Source of the DNA: Bacteroidota bacterium
GTDB lineage: Bacteria; Bacteroidota; Bacteroidia; Bacteroidales; NBLH01
Assembly: GCA_025361565.1 (NCBI GenBank)
Contig: JANYKN010000018.1
Span: 62,001-126,000 of the forward strand
DNA length: 64,000 nt
Reading direction: 5' to 3'
This document shows, one piece after another, positions 25,224 to 35,424 of the stretch. The notes beneath the pieces were generated by a model. The model did no database searches. It saw nothing but the letters and a program-made list of their open reading frames with translations, and had not been told where the DNA came from. Within the stretch, counting starts at the first letter, position 1. Each line of letters starts with the position of its first letter. Made by a program: the position numbers and the translations under genes.

Positions 25224-26147
25224 TCAATGCAATTTCTTCCTCTTAATCAAATAAGGGATAAGTACTTCGGTAAAATCGCCTTTGATATCGGCTTCGATAA
25301 AATCGATTTGATATTGTGCACATTTTAATTTCAATTGATCGAAAAGTTCCGCGGATTGTTTTTGGAAAATTTCGCGTACATCGTTCGGGTTTAATTTGAT
25401 GGATTTACCCGATTCCAAATCAATAAATTTATAAGGCCGGTTCTGGTATTTAAAATCCACTTCGTGTTGTTTGTCAACCACATGAAAAAGGATTATTTCG
25501 TGCTTATTGTGCCGCAAATGCTGAAGTGCTGAAAATATGCCATCAATATTCATATCACTTATCATATCACTAAAAATAATAACGAGTGAACGTTTATGGA
25601 TTTGCTCAGCAATGGTATGTAAAACAGAAGCAATGGAGGTATTCTTTTTTAATACGTATTCATCGCGATTCAGCAGTCTGCTTAATTCCGAGTATAGTCT
25701 TTTTGCGTGGGTTGAAGATAGACGGGCATCGGTATGCAACTCAATATTATCCGAAAAAAAACTCAAACCAACTGCATCCCGCTGTTTATTAAGTAAATAG
25801 ATAAGAGCAGCAGAAAGTAGAACAGAAAAACTAAGTTTGTTTTGAGTAAAATGCTGACCATAAGGAAATAGCATCGAAGATGAGGTATCGATCAGGATTT
25901 GGCTTCTCAGGTTAGTCTCTTCTTCATAGCGTTTTACAAAAAGTTTATCGCTACGGGCGTATAATTTCCAATCGATATGTCTGGTGGGTTCGCCTTTGTT
26001 GTATAAACGGTGCTCGGCAAATTCTACTGAAAAACCATGGAAAGGGCTTTTGTGCAAACCGGTTATAAAACCTTCAACCACCTGTTTGGCAAGGAATTCC
26101 AAGTTGTTGAACTGCTGAAAATCTTGTATTTCAATGGTGTTTTTCAA
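25224..26147 (-). CDS. DUF58 domain protein (von Willebrand-like)
   Basis: A 307-residue protein carrying the DUF58 pattern G-x-G-x-x-F-x-E-x-R-x-Y in slightly changed form (H-G-F-S-V-E-F-A-E-H-R-L-Y), then G-E-P-T-R-H-I-D-W-K-L-Y-A-R and a vWA-like D-T-S-S-S-M metal-binding segment. DUF58 proteins usually sit with a MoxR ATPase and vWA/BatA-type proteins; none of these is next to it here, which is unusual. No membrane helix or signal, so cytosolic. It lies 100 nt after trxA on the same strand but behind a strong terminator, so it is expressed separately. Confidence 0.85.
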   Translation of the reverse strand: MKNTIEIQDFQQFNNLEFLAKQVVEGFITGLHKSPFHGFSVEFAEHRLYNKGEPTRHIDWKLYARSDKLFVKRYEEETNLRSQILIDTSSSMLFPYGQHFTQNKLSFSVLLSAALIYLLNKQRDAVGLSFFSDNIELHTDARLSSTHAKRLYSELSRLLNRDEYVLKKNTSIASVLHTIAEQIHKRSLVIIFSDMISDMNIDGIFSALQHLRHNKHEIILFHVVDKQHEVDFKYQNRPYKFIDLESGKSIKLNPNDVREIFQKQSAELFDQLKLKCAQYQIDFIEADIKGDFTEVLIPYLIKRKKLH

Positions 26148-26184
26148 TTGAGAGTAGTTTTAACAAGCAGCTCGTGATAAAATA

Positions 26185-26215
26185 TCCGGCAAGTTTATTA
26201 GATAAACTTGCCGGA
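26185..26215 (-). terminator. Intrinsic terminator of trxA
   Basis: A 14-bp perfect stem (26185-26198 with 26202-26215) around a 3-nt loop, with a moderate T-rich tail on the minus strand. It separates trxA from the DUF58 gene. Confidence 0.8.
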
Positions 26216-26246
26216 ATTATAACTTATGTAAATAATATTCAGAAGC

Positions 26247-26564
26247 TTATAAAAGCGCATCCAATTTGGCTGTCAATACCTTTTTAGGTACTGCACCAAC
26301 TTGTTTGTCAACATCTTTACCATTTTTAAAGAATAAAATGGTTGGGATATTTCTTATTCCAAAACGTTGAGAAATTCCAGGATTGCTGTCTACATCCACT
26401 TTTACCATAATTGCTTTTCCATCATAATCATCGCCAAGTTCTTTTACAATTGGACCGATCATCCGGCAAGGGCCACACCATTCTGCCCAAAAATCAACAA
26501 GTACAGGTTTATCTGAATTAATTACTATTTCGTCGAAATTAGCATCTGTTCCTTCAATTACCAT
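26247..26564 (-). CDS. trxA: Thioredoxin
   Basis: A 105-residue thioredoxin with the redox site W-C-G-P-C (Cys30/Cys33) inside D-F-W-A-E-W-C-G-P-C-R-M and the conserved cis-proline region R-N-I-P-T-I-L-F-F-K-N-G. It is a cytosolic disulfide reductase that serves ribonucleotide reductase and other targets. Full length, no signal peptide. It lies 143 nt downstream of the dnaE stop with its own -7-like element (26602-26609) and terminator, so it is a single transcription unit. Confidence 0.97.
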   Translation of the reverse strand: MVIEGTDANFDEIVINSDKPVLVDFWAEWCGPCRMIGPIVKELGDDYDGKAIMVKVDVDSNPGISQRFGIRNIPTILFFKNGKDVDKQVGAVPKKVLTAKLDALL

Positions 26565-26601
26565 AGCTTTATTTTTTATAATTGATTAAAATATTATTTT
26601 G

Positions 26602-26609
26602 CAAAAATA
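26602..26609 (-). promoter_or_regulatory. Probable -7 element of trxA
   Basis: TATTTTTG followed by C on the minus strand fits TAnnTTTG. It lies 38 nt before the start codon. No clear -33 is seen. Confidence 0.45.
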
Positions 26610-26707
26610 AACATTTCAATTTAAATAAGAATCATTCTAAATAATAAATTCAATCTTATTTCGAATTTAATAATTTGCTATTTACTAATCCTGTAAATTT
26701 AAATTAA

Positions 26708-29700
26708 CTAAAATATTTTATACTCCAGTTCTGGTTTTTGATCCAAATAATTAACCAATTCTTTGGAAATGTTTACCTTATGTGTTCTTGAAAACATTTG
26801 AACCCAAACTTTGGTATTTGGTTCATAAATCAAAAACTTGAGCATGGCGTTTCCTTTGTTCGATTCGGCAAGTTCTTGAACTTCAGATATTAACTTATCC
26901 GAAAGTTGATCAACCTGAATTTTAATTGCAATGCTGTTAAACACTTTATCTTTAATTTCGGACAACATATTGATATTGCTAGGTTTAAATTCTAAATCGC
27001 CATCTGGCTTGTTAAATCTATACTGTACTTTACCCTTTATAACCAATTGGTATCCAACAGTAAAGTATTTTTTCTGATCGAGGTAATCGTTACCAAAAAA
27101 GGTAATTTTATGCGAATCGGTATAATCTTCAATGGTTATTGAGCCAAACGGATTTCCTGTTTTTGTGGTTCTGTTTTCAATTGCTGTTACTATTCCTGCT
27201 ATTTTCAATTCTTTTCCGAACAGCGATTTTAAATCATCCAATTCCGAAAGGTTACAGTTACAATAGGATTGAATTTCAAGCTTATAATCGTCAAGCGGAT
27301 GGGCAGAAAGGTAGATGCCAATGAGTTCCTTTTCACGGTTCAATTTTTCAATCATATCCCACTCGGCACAAACTGGAATATCAGGCTTTTTGATTTCAAT
27401 TTTATTTGCGCCTCCAAACAAGGATTGCTGCGATAAATCAACTTCGCCTTTTAGCTTGTTGGCATATTTAATCAATTCCTCAATAAATGAGCCGTTGCCA
27501 TTAACCGACTCAAAAAACTGGCTTCGCTTTGTGCCTTCAAAACTATCGAAAGCACCAGCTATGGCCAAAGCTTCAAAGTTTTTCTTGTTTACCGATTGAA
27601 GGCTTACCCGTTCCGCAAAATTAAAAATATCCTTAAATGGGCCATTGGCTTCACGCTCGTTAATGATTTGTTCCACAGCAGCTTCGCCCACACCTTTGAT
27701 GGCTGCCATTCCAAATCGGATTCCACCTTTGCGGTTCACTGCAAATTTTCCACGGCTTTCGTTCACGTCCGGACCAAGCAGGGCTGCACCCATTCTTTTG
27801 CACTCATCCATGAAAATACTAATCTTATCCACGTTTGATAGGTTCCGGCTAAGCACCGCAGCCATAAACTCGGCAGGATAATGTGTTTTTAAGTAGGCTG
27901 TTTGATAGGCCAAATAAGCGTAACAAGTAGAATGTGATTTGTTAAAAGCATATTGTGCAAAGGCCTCCCAGTCTTTCCAGATTTTTTCAACGATTTCTCT
28001 TTTATGTCCGTTTTTTTCGCAACCTTCCACAAATTTGCTCTTCAAGTCGTCCATCATTGACTTGATTTTTTTACCCATTGCTTTACGCAGCGAATCGGCC
28101 TGACCTTTGGTAAAACCGGCCAGTTTTTGCGAAAGTAACATCACCTGTTCCTGATACACCGTGATACCGTATGTTTCCTTTAAGTACTCTTCCATTTCGG
28201 GCAAATCGTACTTAATTACTTCGCGGCCATTTTTACGGTTTACGAAACTAGGGATATATTCCATCGGACCCGGGCGGTACAAGGCATTCATAGCAATTAA
28301 GTCTTCAAAACGATTGGGTTTTAAAGCTTTAAGGTGTTTTTTCATTCCATCGGACTCGAATTGAAACAACGCTGTAGTTTCACCCCGTGCAAATAATTCG
28401 TAAGTTTCTTTATCATTGAGGTCAACGTTGTCAATGTCAAGATCTATTCCCTTAGAAATTTTAACATTTTCAACAGCATCTTTTATAATAGAAAGCGTTT
28501 TTAATCCTAGAAAGTCCATCTTTAGCATTCCAACCGATTCTACATGCTTTCCATCGTATTGGGTAACGTATAAAGGCGAATCTTTTGCAACGCTAAGTGG
28601 CAGATATTCAATCAAATCCTCTTTCCCGATAATAACACCACAAGCATGAACGCCTGTTCCGCGAATAGAACCTTCTAAATTTTCGGCAAATTTGAGGGTT
28701 TTCATCACCAGCTCAGTGCCTTTTTTACGTTCAGTTTCTAGCTCGTGAACTTCTTTGTAGGCCATTTCCAAAGTAATACCCGGTCTGGTTGGAACCATTT
28801 TGGCAATACGATCCGCATCCGACAAGGGTAGCTTTTGAACCCTGGCCACATCGCGGATGGCCATTTTAGCGGCCATTGTACCAAAAGTAATGATGGCTGC
28901 AACCCGATCTTTTCCGTATTTCTCTGTTACCCAATTGAGTACACGTTCACGACCGTCCTCGTCAAAGTCAATATCTATATCGGGCATTGACACACGATCA
29001 GGATTCAGGAACCGCTCAAAAAGCAGATTGTACGCGAGTGGGTCAATATTGGTAATTTTTAAAGAATAGGCAACTACTGATCCTGCGGCTGAACCACGTC
29101 CGGGGCCAACGGCAACGCCCAAATCACGGGCAGCTTTCAAAAAATCCCAAACAATGAGGAAATAGCCGGGGAATCCCATTTTTTTAATGGTCGCTAATTC
29201 AAAATCAACACGTTCTTTTATGTCTCCTTCCACTTTGCCATATCGCTCTTTGGCTCCTTGGTAGGTGATATGCGCCAGATACTCGTCCTCGTTGGTAAAA
29301 CCTTCGGGCATTTTAAAATCGGGCATAATTGGATCACGGTCGAGCGAGTATTCTTCAATCTTGTCTGCAATTTCAGCAGTATTTTCAAGAATATCAGGTA
29401 CATCGGCAAACAACAGCGACATTTCCTTTTTGGTCTTAAAAAACTCTTGGCCGGAATATCGCATACGGTTCGGATCGTCTTTGTCTTTTCCTGTGTTTAG
29501 GCAAATGAGGATATCGTGGGCTTCGGCATCTTCGGCATTTACAAAATGTACATCATTGGTAGCTATGCATTTAACGCCAAATTCCTTGCCCAATTCAAGC
29601 ACTTTGGCATTTACCAATTGTTGCTTGGCAAATGTATCGCTATCAATCTGTGGGTTTCCTGTTTTATGTCGTTGAAGTTCAAGGTAAAAATCATCGCCAA

Positions 29701-30196
29701 AAGCTTCTTTAAATTGCTTGATGGTGGCTGTGGCTTCCTCAATTTGGCCTTTGCGGATAAGTTCAGGAATTTCGCCTCCAAGGCATGATGACGAAATGAT
29801 TAATCCTTCTTTGTATTTGAATAAAAGTTCCTTATCAATACGTGGTTTGTAGTAATATCCATGAAGCCACGCATGCGAAACTAGTTTTATTAAATTATGA
29901 TAACCGACAAGATTTTTGGCTAATATAATAAGATGATTGCGCTCTCTATCTATTTTTTCGGTTTTTGAAGTATAAAGTCCTTTCGCAACATAAGCTTCAA
30001 CACCTAAAATTGCTTTAATACCTTCTTTTTTTGCCGCACTATGAAATGATTTAGCCCCAAACATATTACCATGATCTGTAATTGCAACAGCTTTCATCCC
30101 ATCAGCTTTGGCTTTTTTTATCAGGCTATATATATTTGATGCGCCATCTAAGATTGAATATTGGGTATGAACATGCAAATGGACAAAATCTCTCAT
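26708..30196 (-). CDS. dnaE: DNA polymerase III alpha subunit
   Basis: A 1162-residue replicative polymerase, the usual DnaE size. It opens with the PHP domain (F-V-H-L-H-V-H-T-Q-Y-S-I-L-D-G-A, I-T-D-H-G-N-M-F-G), carries the catalytic aspartates in P-D-I-D-I-D-F-D (from residue 405), G-P-G-R-G-S-A-A-G-S, the thumb/fingers region with Y-Q-E-Q-V-M and F-N-K-S-H-S-x-C-Y-A, and ends with an OB-fold (about 980-1060) and a short tau-binding tail. It copies the chromosome within the Pol III holoenzyme. The gene stands alone. Long antisense frames over it are shadows. Confidence 0.98.
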   Translation of the reverse strand: MRDFVHLHVHTQYSILDGASNIYSLIKKAKADGMKAVAITDHGNMFGAKSFHSAAKKEGIKAILGVEAYVAKGLYTSKTEKIDRERNHLIILAKNLVGYHNLIKLVSHAWLHGYYYKPRIDKELLFKYKEGLIISSSCLGGEIPELIRKGQIEEATATIKQFKEAFGDDFYLELQRHKTGNPQIDSDTFAKQQLVNAKVLELGKEFGVKCIATNDVHFVNAEDAEAHDILICLNTGKDKDDPNRMRYSGQEFFKTKKEMSLLFADVPDILENTAEIADKIEEYSLDRDPIMPDFKMPEGFTNEDEYLAHITYQGAKERYGKVEGDIKERVDFELATIKKMGFPGYFLIVWDFLKAARDLGVAVGPGRGSAAGSVVAYSLKITNIDPLAYNLLFERFLNPDRVSMPDIDIDFDEDGRERVLNWVTEKYGKDRVAAIITFGTMAAKMAIRDVARVQKLPLSDADRIAKMVPTRPGITLEMAYKEVHELETERKKGTELVMKTLKFAENLEGSIRGTGVHACGVIIGKEDLIEYLPLSVAKDSPLYVTQYDGKHVESVGMLKMDFLGLKTLSIIKDAVENVKISKGIDLDIDNVDLNDKETYELFARGETTALFQFESDGMKKHLKALKPNRFEDLIAMNALYRPGPMEYIPSFVNRKNGREVIKYDLPEMEEYLKETYGITVYQEQVMLLSQKLAGFTKGQADSLRKAMGKKIKSMMDDLKSKFVEGCEKNGHKREIVEKIWKDWEAFAQYAFNKSHSTCYAYLAYQTAYLKTHYPAEFMAAVLSRNLSNVDKISIFMDECKRMGAALLGPDVNESRGKFAVNRKGGIRFGMAAIKGVGEAAVEQIINEREANGPFKDIFNFAERVSLQSVNKKNFEALAIAGAFDSFEGTKRSQFFESVNGNGSFIEELIKYANKLKGEVDLSQQSLFGGANKIEIKKPDIPVCAEWDMIEKLNREKELIGIYLSAHPLDDYKLEIQSYCNCNLSELDDLKSLFGKELKIAGIVTAIENRTTKTGNPFGSITIEDYTDSHKITFFGNDYLDQKKYFTVGYQLVIKGKVQYRFNKPDGDLEFKPSNINMLSEIKDKVFNSIAIKIQVDQLSDKLISEVQELAESNKGNAMLKFLIYEPNTKVWVQMFSRTHKVNISKELVNYLDQKPELEYKIF

Positions 30197-30673
30197 TTCT
30201 CTTTACTCTCTGATTATATGATAATTATCTCGACTAGTAGGGTGTTTTTAACTGTATGTAAAATTACGGAATTCAGCCTTCATAAACTTGATTTGTTAAT
30301 AATTAATTAATAAGACTTGTATGTTTTTGAGAATCATAGGCAATAGAAACGAATTGAATAATGATTGTTGATTATTGCAATTATAGAATCCGTATATTGA
30401 AATAAAATTAAAGAAGGAGTTAAAGTTGAGTATAATTATCTCCGCTGTCCTCTTATACCCCCAGATGTATTTGCTTATAAGGCAGTTCGCCAACATAATG
30501 TATTTCTAGCTCAATTTTTTTTGCAGAATCCTAACTATTCCAATGGCTTTCTTGCATTGTTTTAACTGAAAACTTTTTTTCTCACAATAGCCACCTTCGC
30601 CTTCTGCTAACGACTTCATATTGGCAGAATCATTCAGGGTTTGCTCTGCATAGATAAATTGTATGCGCCGCAC
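30197..30673. other. Non-coding gap between dnaE and atpC
   Basis: About 480 nt upstream of dnaE. Two short minus-strand frames (30296-30496 and 30506-30706) have no recognisable family; the second starts by translating the atpC terminator. I see no consensus promoter for dnaE, tRNA or repeat here. Confidence 0.5.
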
Positions 30674-30700
30674 AAAAAAAAAGGCCGGAATTACCGGCCT
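30674..30700 (-). terminator. Intrinsic terminator of the atpD-atpC operon
   Basis: AGGCCGG (30682-30688), AATTA loop, CCGGCCT (30694-30700), and on the minus strand a following run of nine T (30682-30674). Confidence 0.9.
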
Positions 30701-30722
30701 CTTCAAATTTATTAATTATCGA

Positions 30723-30965
30723 TTAAACTGAACCCACCAAAACAATAATCCGGTTATTTAAAACCTCAACTACTCCTTCAGAAACATCAAATAATTGAAT
30801 ATCATTATTCATATCAATTACTTTAATTTGACCTTTTTCGAGTGTGGAAATTAAAGGGGCATGGTTTTTAAGTATTCCAAAAGAACCTGAAGAACCAGGT
30901 AGTTTAACCAGTTTAATTTCGCCAGAATATATTTTCTTATCTGGAGTTAGTATATCAAGTTCCAT
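30723..30965 (-). CDS. atpC: ATP synthase F1 epsilon subunit
   Basis: An 80-residue protein holding only the N-terminal beta-sandwich of the epsilon subunit (L-D-I-L-T-P-D-K-K-I-Y-S-G, G-S-F-G-I-L-K-N-H-A-P-L-I-S, with G-V-V-E-V-L-N-N-R near the end). The C-terminal helical hairpin found in longer epsilon subunits (about 135 residues) is missing, as is common in this phylum, so ratchet inhibition of ATP hydrolysis by that hairpin is not expected. It couples rotation in the F1 central stalk. It lies 12 nt after atpD. Confidence 0.95.
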   Translation of the reverse strand: MELDILTPDKKIYSGEIKLVKLPGSSGSFGILKNHAPLISTLEKGQIKVIDMNNDIQLFDVSEGVVEVLNNRIIVLVGSV

Positions 30966-30977
30966 AAATATTATTTA

Positions 30978-32495
<1,518 letters not shown>

Positions 32496-32527
32496 TTATG
32501 TTTTTATTATACATTTGATAATGATTA

Positions 32528-32558
32528 CAAATGTAGTATATTTTCCTTTTTAAACAAT
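32528..32558 (-). promoter_or_regulatory. Promoter of the atpD-atpC operon
   Basis: On the minus strand ATTG (32558-32555), a 19-nt spacer and TACATTTG (32535-32528): a full -7 match and a -33 with TTG, at normal spacing. Start codon at 32492, leader about 29 nt. Confidence 0.6.
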
Positions 32559-32769
32559 TTTCATCTGACTTTTTTTGTTTGAAAATGATTCACTTTTATT
32601 CTTTGATAAGTTTTAAAATTGTGATTTTTTAGTGCAGTCTATCAAAATTATAATTGATTGATAAACAAATTCTTTGAAAGGCATTAAAATTATCCAAATT
32701 CTGAAGAAGTGTAGTTGATGAAAATTAAAATTTCTAATAAGTTATAAGAATATATTCATTTCAAAACAG

Positions 32770-32777
32770 TATTTTTG
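32770..32777 (+). promoter_or_regulatory. Possible -7 element for the 140-residue membrane protein
   Basis: TATTTTTG fits TAnnTTTG; it lies 26 nt before the ATG at 32803. No -33 match. Confidence 0.4.
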
Positions 32778-32802
32778 AAGTCTCTATTCGGCAATAAATT
32801 AA

Positions 32803-33225
32803 ATGTTTTTCAAAAAACCTTTTATTTACAAAACAATTGTACCTGTAGTTTTGGTTTTAAGCATACTTGCCTTGTTATCAGGTGAGGATTGGCTATTATA
32901 TCGTGTAAATATTTTATTTGGATTTCATCTGGGAACAATAATTGGTTGGATTGGATTAATTGCCTGTTCTTTAATTTCTCTTAAGTTAAATAGAAACTAC
33001 AAAAAATTGCGGTTTGTTTCTTCTTTTTCTTTCTATATTTCAATTTTTTGGTTAATTATTACTTATCTACTTGCGGATAAGCATAATCTGATCTTTGTTG
33101 ACAAAATGAGTTTTTCGTTTATTGCATGGATTATCATATCAGGGTTTCCACTTTTAATTTTTGCAATAAGTATTATCAGTCATTTAAGTATGAGGATATC
33201 GGAATATAGATCAAGAAAGAATTAA
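32803..33225 (+). CDS. Small four-helix membrane protein, unknown function
   Basis: A 140-residue protein with about four membrane helices (roughly 10-25, 38-58, 68-90 and 105-128) and a basic tail. I recognise no family motif. It is a lone gene, convergent with the next one and divergent from atpD. Codon use and base composition look like those of its neighbours, and a -7-like element precedes it, so it is probably a real gene. Confidence 0.55.
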   Translation: MFFKKPFIYKTIVPVVLVLSILALLSGEDWLLYRVNILFGFHLGTIIGWIGLIACSLISLKLNRNYKKLRFVSSFSFYISIFWLIITYLLADKHNLIFVDKMSFSFIAWIIISGFPLLIFAISIISHLSMRISEYRSRKN

Positions 33226-33364
33226 GCCCTTCGTAACAAGCTTTTTCAGAACATTTGTATTCAAGAACTTTAAAAATTAAAGATCAGAACATAACAAATA
33301 ATTGCTAATTATCAAAATATCAACATTCTAGACTTTTTACAGGCTAACAGTAATTACAAGTAAA

Positions 33365-34483
33365 CTACTTTTTAATCGAATCGCCCTCACCACTGGTTGA
33401 GGTCTCAGCCATTTTTTTACCTGCAGTACCAATTACGGAATCCAGCATTCTAAAAAGAAAGTCAACACTATAGCCAGCTAAAAATGCAACGGCAAGCGGC
33501 GAAAGTGACTCCACAACACCAAATGATTTGCCTTGTAAATCGCCCCAAAGAAATCCAATAACCAAACCAGCAAGTGCTCCAAGATTTATTCGCAAACCAT
33601 ATTTTATATTTGAAGTTGGTGTATAAGTTATCGATCTGCTTTCACTGGCAAGCTCCCTGAGTACAAAAGCTATTCCACCAAGGAATCCATAAAGTAATGG
33701 TAATATGTATTGATTTAAAACAATGGCAAGACTTTTTGCTTTTTGTATAATTACAATATTGTTCAAACTTCCATTATTAGCACCGTCAGGCGTTCCGTCA
33801 GGATTGTCAGATTGAACCGCCTTAATTTTGGTGGTAATTTCATGTGTGCTTGAAGAGTAGATATTCACTGTAAAATTAAGCCAATCATCTAATAATTGAA
33901 TACCTGTTTGAACCTCATCTGTCAACTCATCGAGTTCATTTTCAAGGTTGCTTTTTTCCGTGCTTGATGATTTATCTTCAGGATTTGAGGAAGTTATAAT
34001 TATCAAGGATTGCATACGTTGTCCAATTTCCAATATGCGTGTGTTGTCTGAATTATATTTTGCCAATAAAGCAGTTCCAATCAAAGAATAAATCTGCAAA
34101 GCAAGCATTATAAGCATTGCGATTAGAGCGAACCGTCGATAAAAAGAAACAGATCTTTCTACAAGCGATTTCTTTGTTCTTCCCAAGAACTTGTTAATCT
34201 TGCTGATTCGTTGATCTTTTGGTACACTTGCTGCCCTTAAACTGTCAATAGATACAGGTAGAATGGCCTTAGACAATGTTTGAAAAGCTATCCAAAAATC
34301 AATTTCTTCTTCCTCGAACCAATCACCTGATTGTTCATTCTTTTTAGCGGTAACTATTGCTTTAATATATTTAGGATCAATGCTTATACCATATTCCGAG
34401 GCATGCGACAGCAATATTTCAGCATCAACTAGTGCGTCACGCAGAAAAGCAGTGCTTTTTAAGCCAGGTTCTTTTTTTTCCAT
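33365..34483 (-). CDS. Membrane protein of unknown function with a large extracytoplasmic loop
   Basis: A 372-residue protein. Residues 1-117 are soluble and charged, followed by a first helix (118-140), a hydrophilic stretch of about 110 residues (145-255) with a coiled-coil-like part and an Asn/Gly/Asp-rich turn, and three further helices (255-276, 299-314, 326-348) ending in S-P-L-A-V-A-F-L-A-G-Y-S-V-D-F-L-F-R-M-L-D. The last segment reminds me of the C terminus of uncharacterised membrane proteins seen in other phyla, but I cannot name a family. A single gene; the upstream gene is cut off by a terminator. Confidence 0.7.
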   Translation of the reverse strand: MEKKEPGLKSTAFLRDALVDAEILLSHASEYGISIDPKYIKAIVTAKKNEQSGDWFEEEEIDFWIAFQTLSKAILPVSIDSLRAASVPKDQRISKINKFLGRTKKSLVERSVSFYRRFALIAMLIMLALQIYSLIGTALLAKYNSDNTRILEIGQRMQSLIIITSSNPEDKSSSTEKSNLENELDELTDEVQTGIQLLDDWLNFTVNIYSSSTHEITTKIKAVQSDNPDGTPDGANNGSLNNIVIIQKAKSLAIVLNQYILPLLYGFLGGIAFVLRELASESRSITYTPTSNIKYGLRINLGALAGLVIGFLWGDLQGKSFGVVESLSPLAVAFLAGYSVDFLFRMLDSVIGTAGKKMAETSTSGEGDSIKK

Positions 34484-34640
34484 TGCTTTGATATTCTATG
34501 ATTAAAATGCTAAATATACTGTAAATTTATAATATTTATATTAAAAATTGACAAAATGCTCAATTTTATTAAGCACATTTTAAAACGTAATGTGTACAAA
34601 ATAACACACTTAAATTCTGATATAAAGCTAAAATTCCATA

Positions 34641-34680
34641 AAAAAAACGGAAATCACTTTTCAACTAAAAGTGATTTCCG
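34641..34680 (-). terminator. Intrinsic terminator after the small secreted protein gene
   Basis: A perfect 14-bp stem (34648-34661 with 34667-34680) with a CAACT loop; the preceding A7 gives the T tail on the minus strand. It ends transcription from the gene at 34725-35174. Confidence 0.9.
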
Positions 34681-34724
34681 CTCAATTATCTACTTGGTAT
34701 TTATATTTTTCTATCCAACTTATA

Positions 34725-35174
34725 TTATTTAAGATTTATCCAAAATACTTGCTTATTTCTGTACGAAAGTAAATTACGATCAGCATATGCTTCAATTTGA
34801 ACTTTCCACCAACCTTGTTTCAATTCTCCCCGACCCGTTGAAATTGTATATGCTTTAGGTCCTTTTATTGATGCGCTTATTTCGGAATAGAAACTATTTG
34901 TCATATAATCGCGGGTAGCTCCTTTTTTAAACCATTTAAATTCCAATTTCTGCCCATCCAATTTTCCAATGGTCCGCATATCAAAAACAACAGCAATTTC
35001 GAGATTGTTTGGCATATCAATTCCTCTTTGAGCCTGATCAATATCAATTGTATCCCCATCAGCTACCCAAACAATTTTAACAGGTTTAATTTTACTTGCT
35101 TCCTGCGCAAAAACAGAAAAATTAATAAAAAGAAGCAGTATTACTAAACAATTCAATCTTGTATTCATATTCAT
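34725..35174 (-). CDS. Small secreted protein of unknown function
   Basis: A 149-residue protein with a signal peptide (about 1-23, ending V-F-A-Q). The mature part is beta-rich, with a C-terminal G-W-W-K-V-Q-I-E-A-Y-A-D-R strand pair and L-E-F-K-W-F-K-K-G. It resembles the small beta-sandwich periplasmic proteins (DUF2914-like) in its W-x-x-x-G ... G-x-W-x-V-x-V pattern, but the match is too loose to name. Single gene with its own terminator and a -7-like element 12 nt before the start. Confidence 0.6.
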   Translation of the reverse strand: MNMNTRLNCLVILLLFINFSVFAQEASKIKPVKIVWVADGDTIDIDQAQRGIDMPNNLEIAVVFDMRTIGKLDGQKLEFKWFKKGATRDYMTNSFYSEISASIKGPKAYTISTGRGELKQGWWKVQIEAYADRNLLSYRNKQVFWINLK

Positions 35175-35185
35175 TGGTATTTATT

Positions 35186-35193
35186 CAAATCTA
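35186..35193 (-). promoter_or_regulatory. Possible -7 element of the small secreted protein gene
   Basis: TAGATTTG on the minus strand fits TAnnTTTG. There is no -33 match, and the start codon at 35174 is only 12 nt away. Confidence 0.35.
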
Positions 35194-35424
35194 GGTATGC
35201 AATATTCGTACCATATCGCTAAAGTAGTACAAACTTTACATTTTATACATATTAATATCAAATAAAAGTTTCTCAATCTTGAAATACACAACTTCCGTTG
35301 CCCTTTAGGTGAAGTGTAAATATCTTATTTTCAACAAGATATTATTGATTAAAAAATATTCTTAAGTAGTTTGCAAATGAATAATTCAAATGGAAATTTT
35401 TAGATGAAATTATATTCCAGAAAT

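Noticed and set aside
29265-29675. A 136-codon plus-strand frame inside dnaE
   Set aside because: It is antisense to a strongly conserved polymerase region and is a shadow of its codon pattern.
30296-30496. A second 66-codon minus-strand frame upstream of dnaE
   Set aside because: AT-rich composition, no motif, no promoter or conserved feature; best explained by chance.
30506-30706. A 66-codon minus-strand frame between dnaE and atpC
   Set aside because: Its start codons translate the atpC terminator hairpin and its T run; the rest shows no family resemblance.
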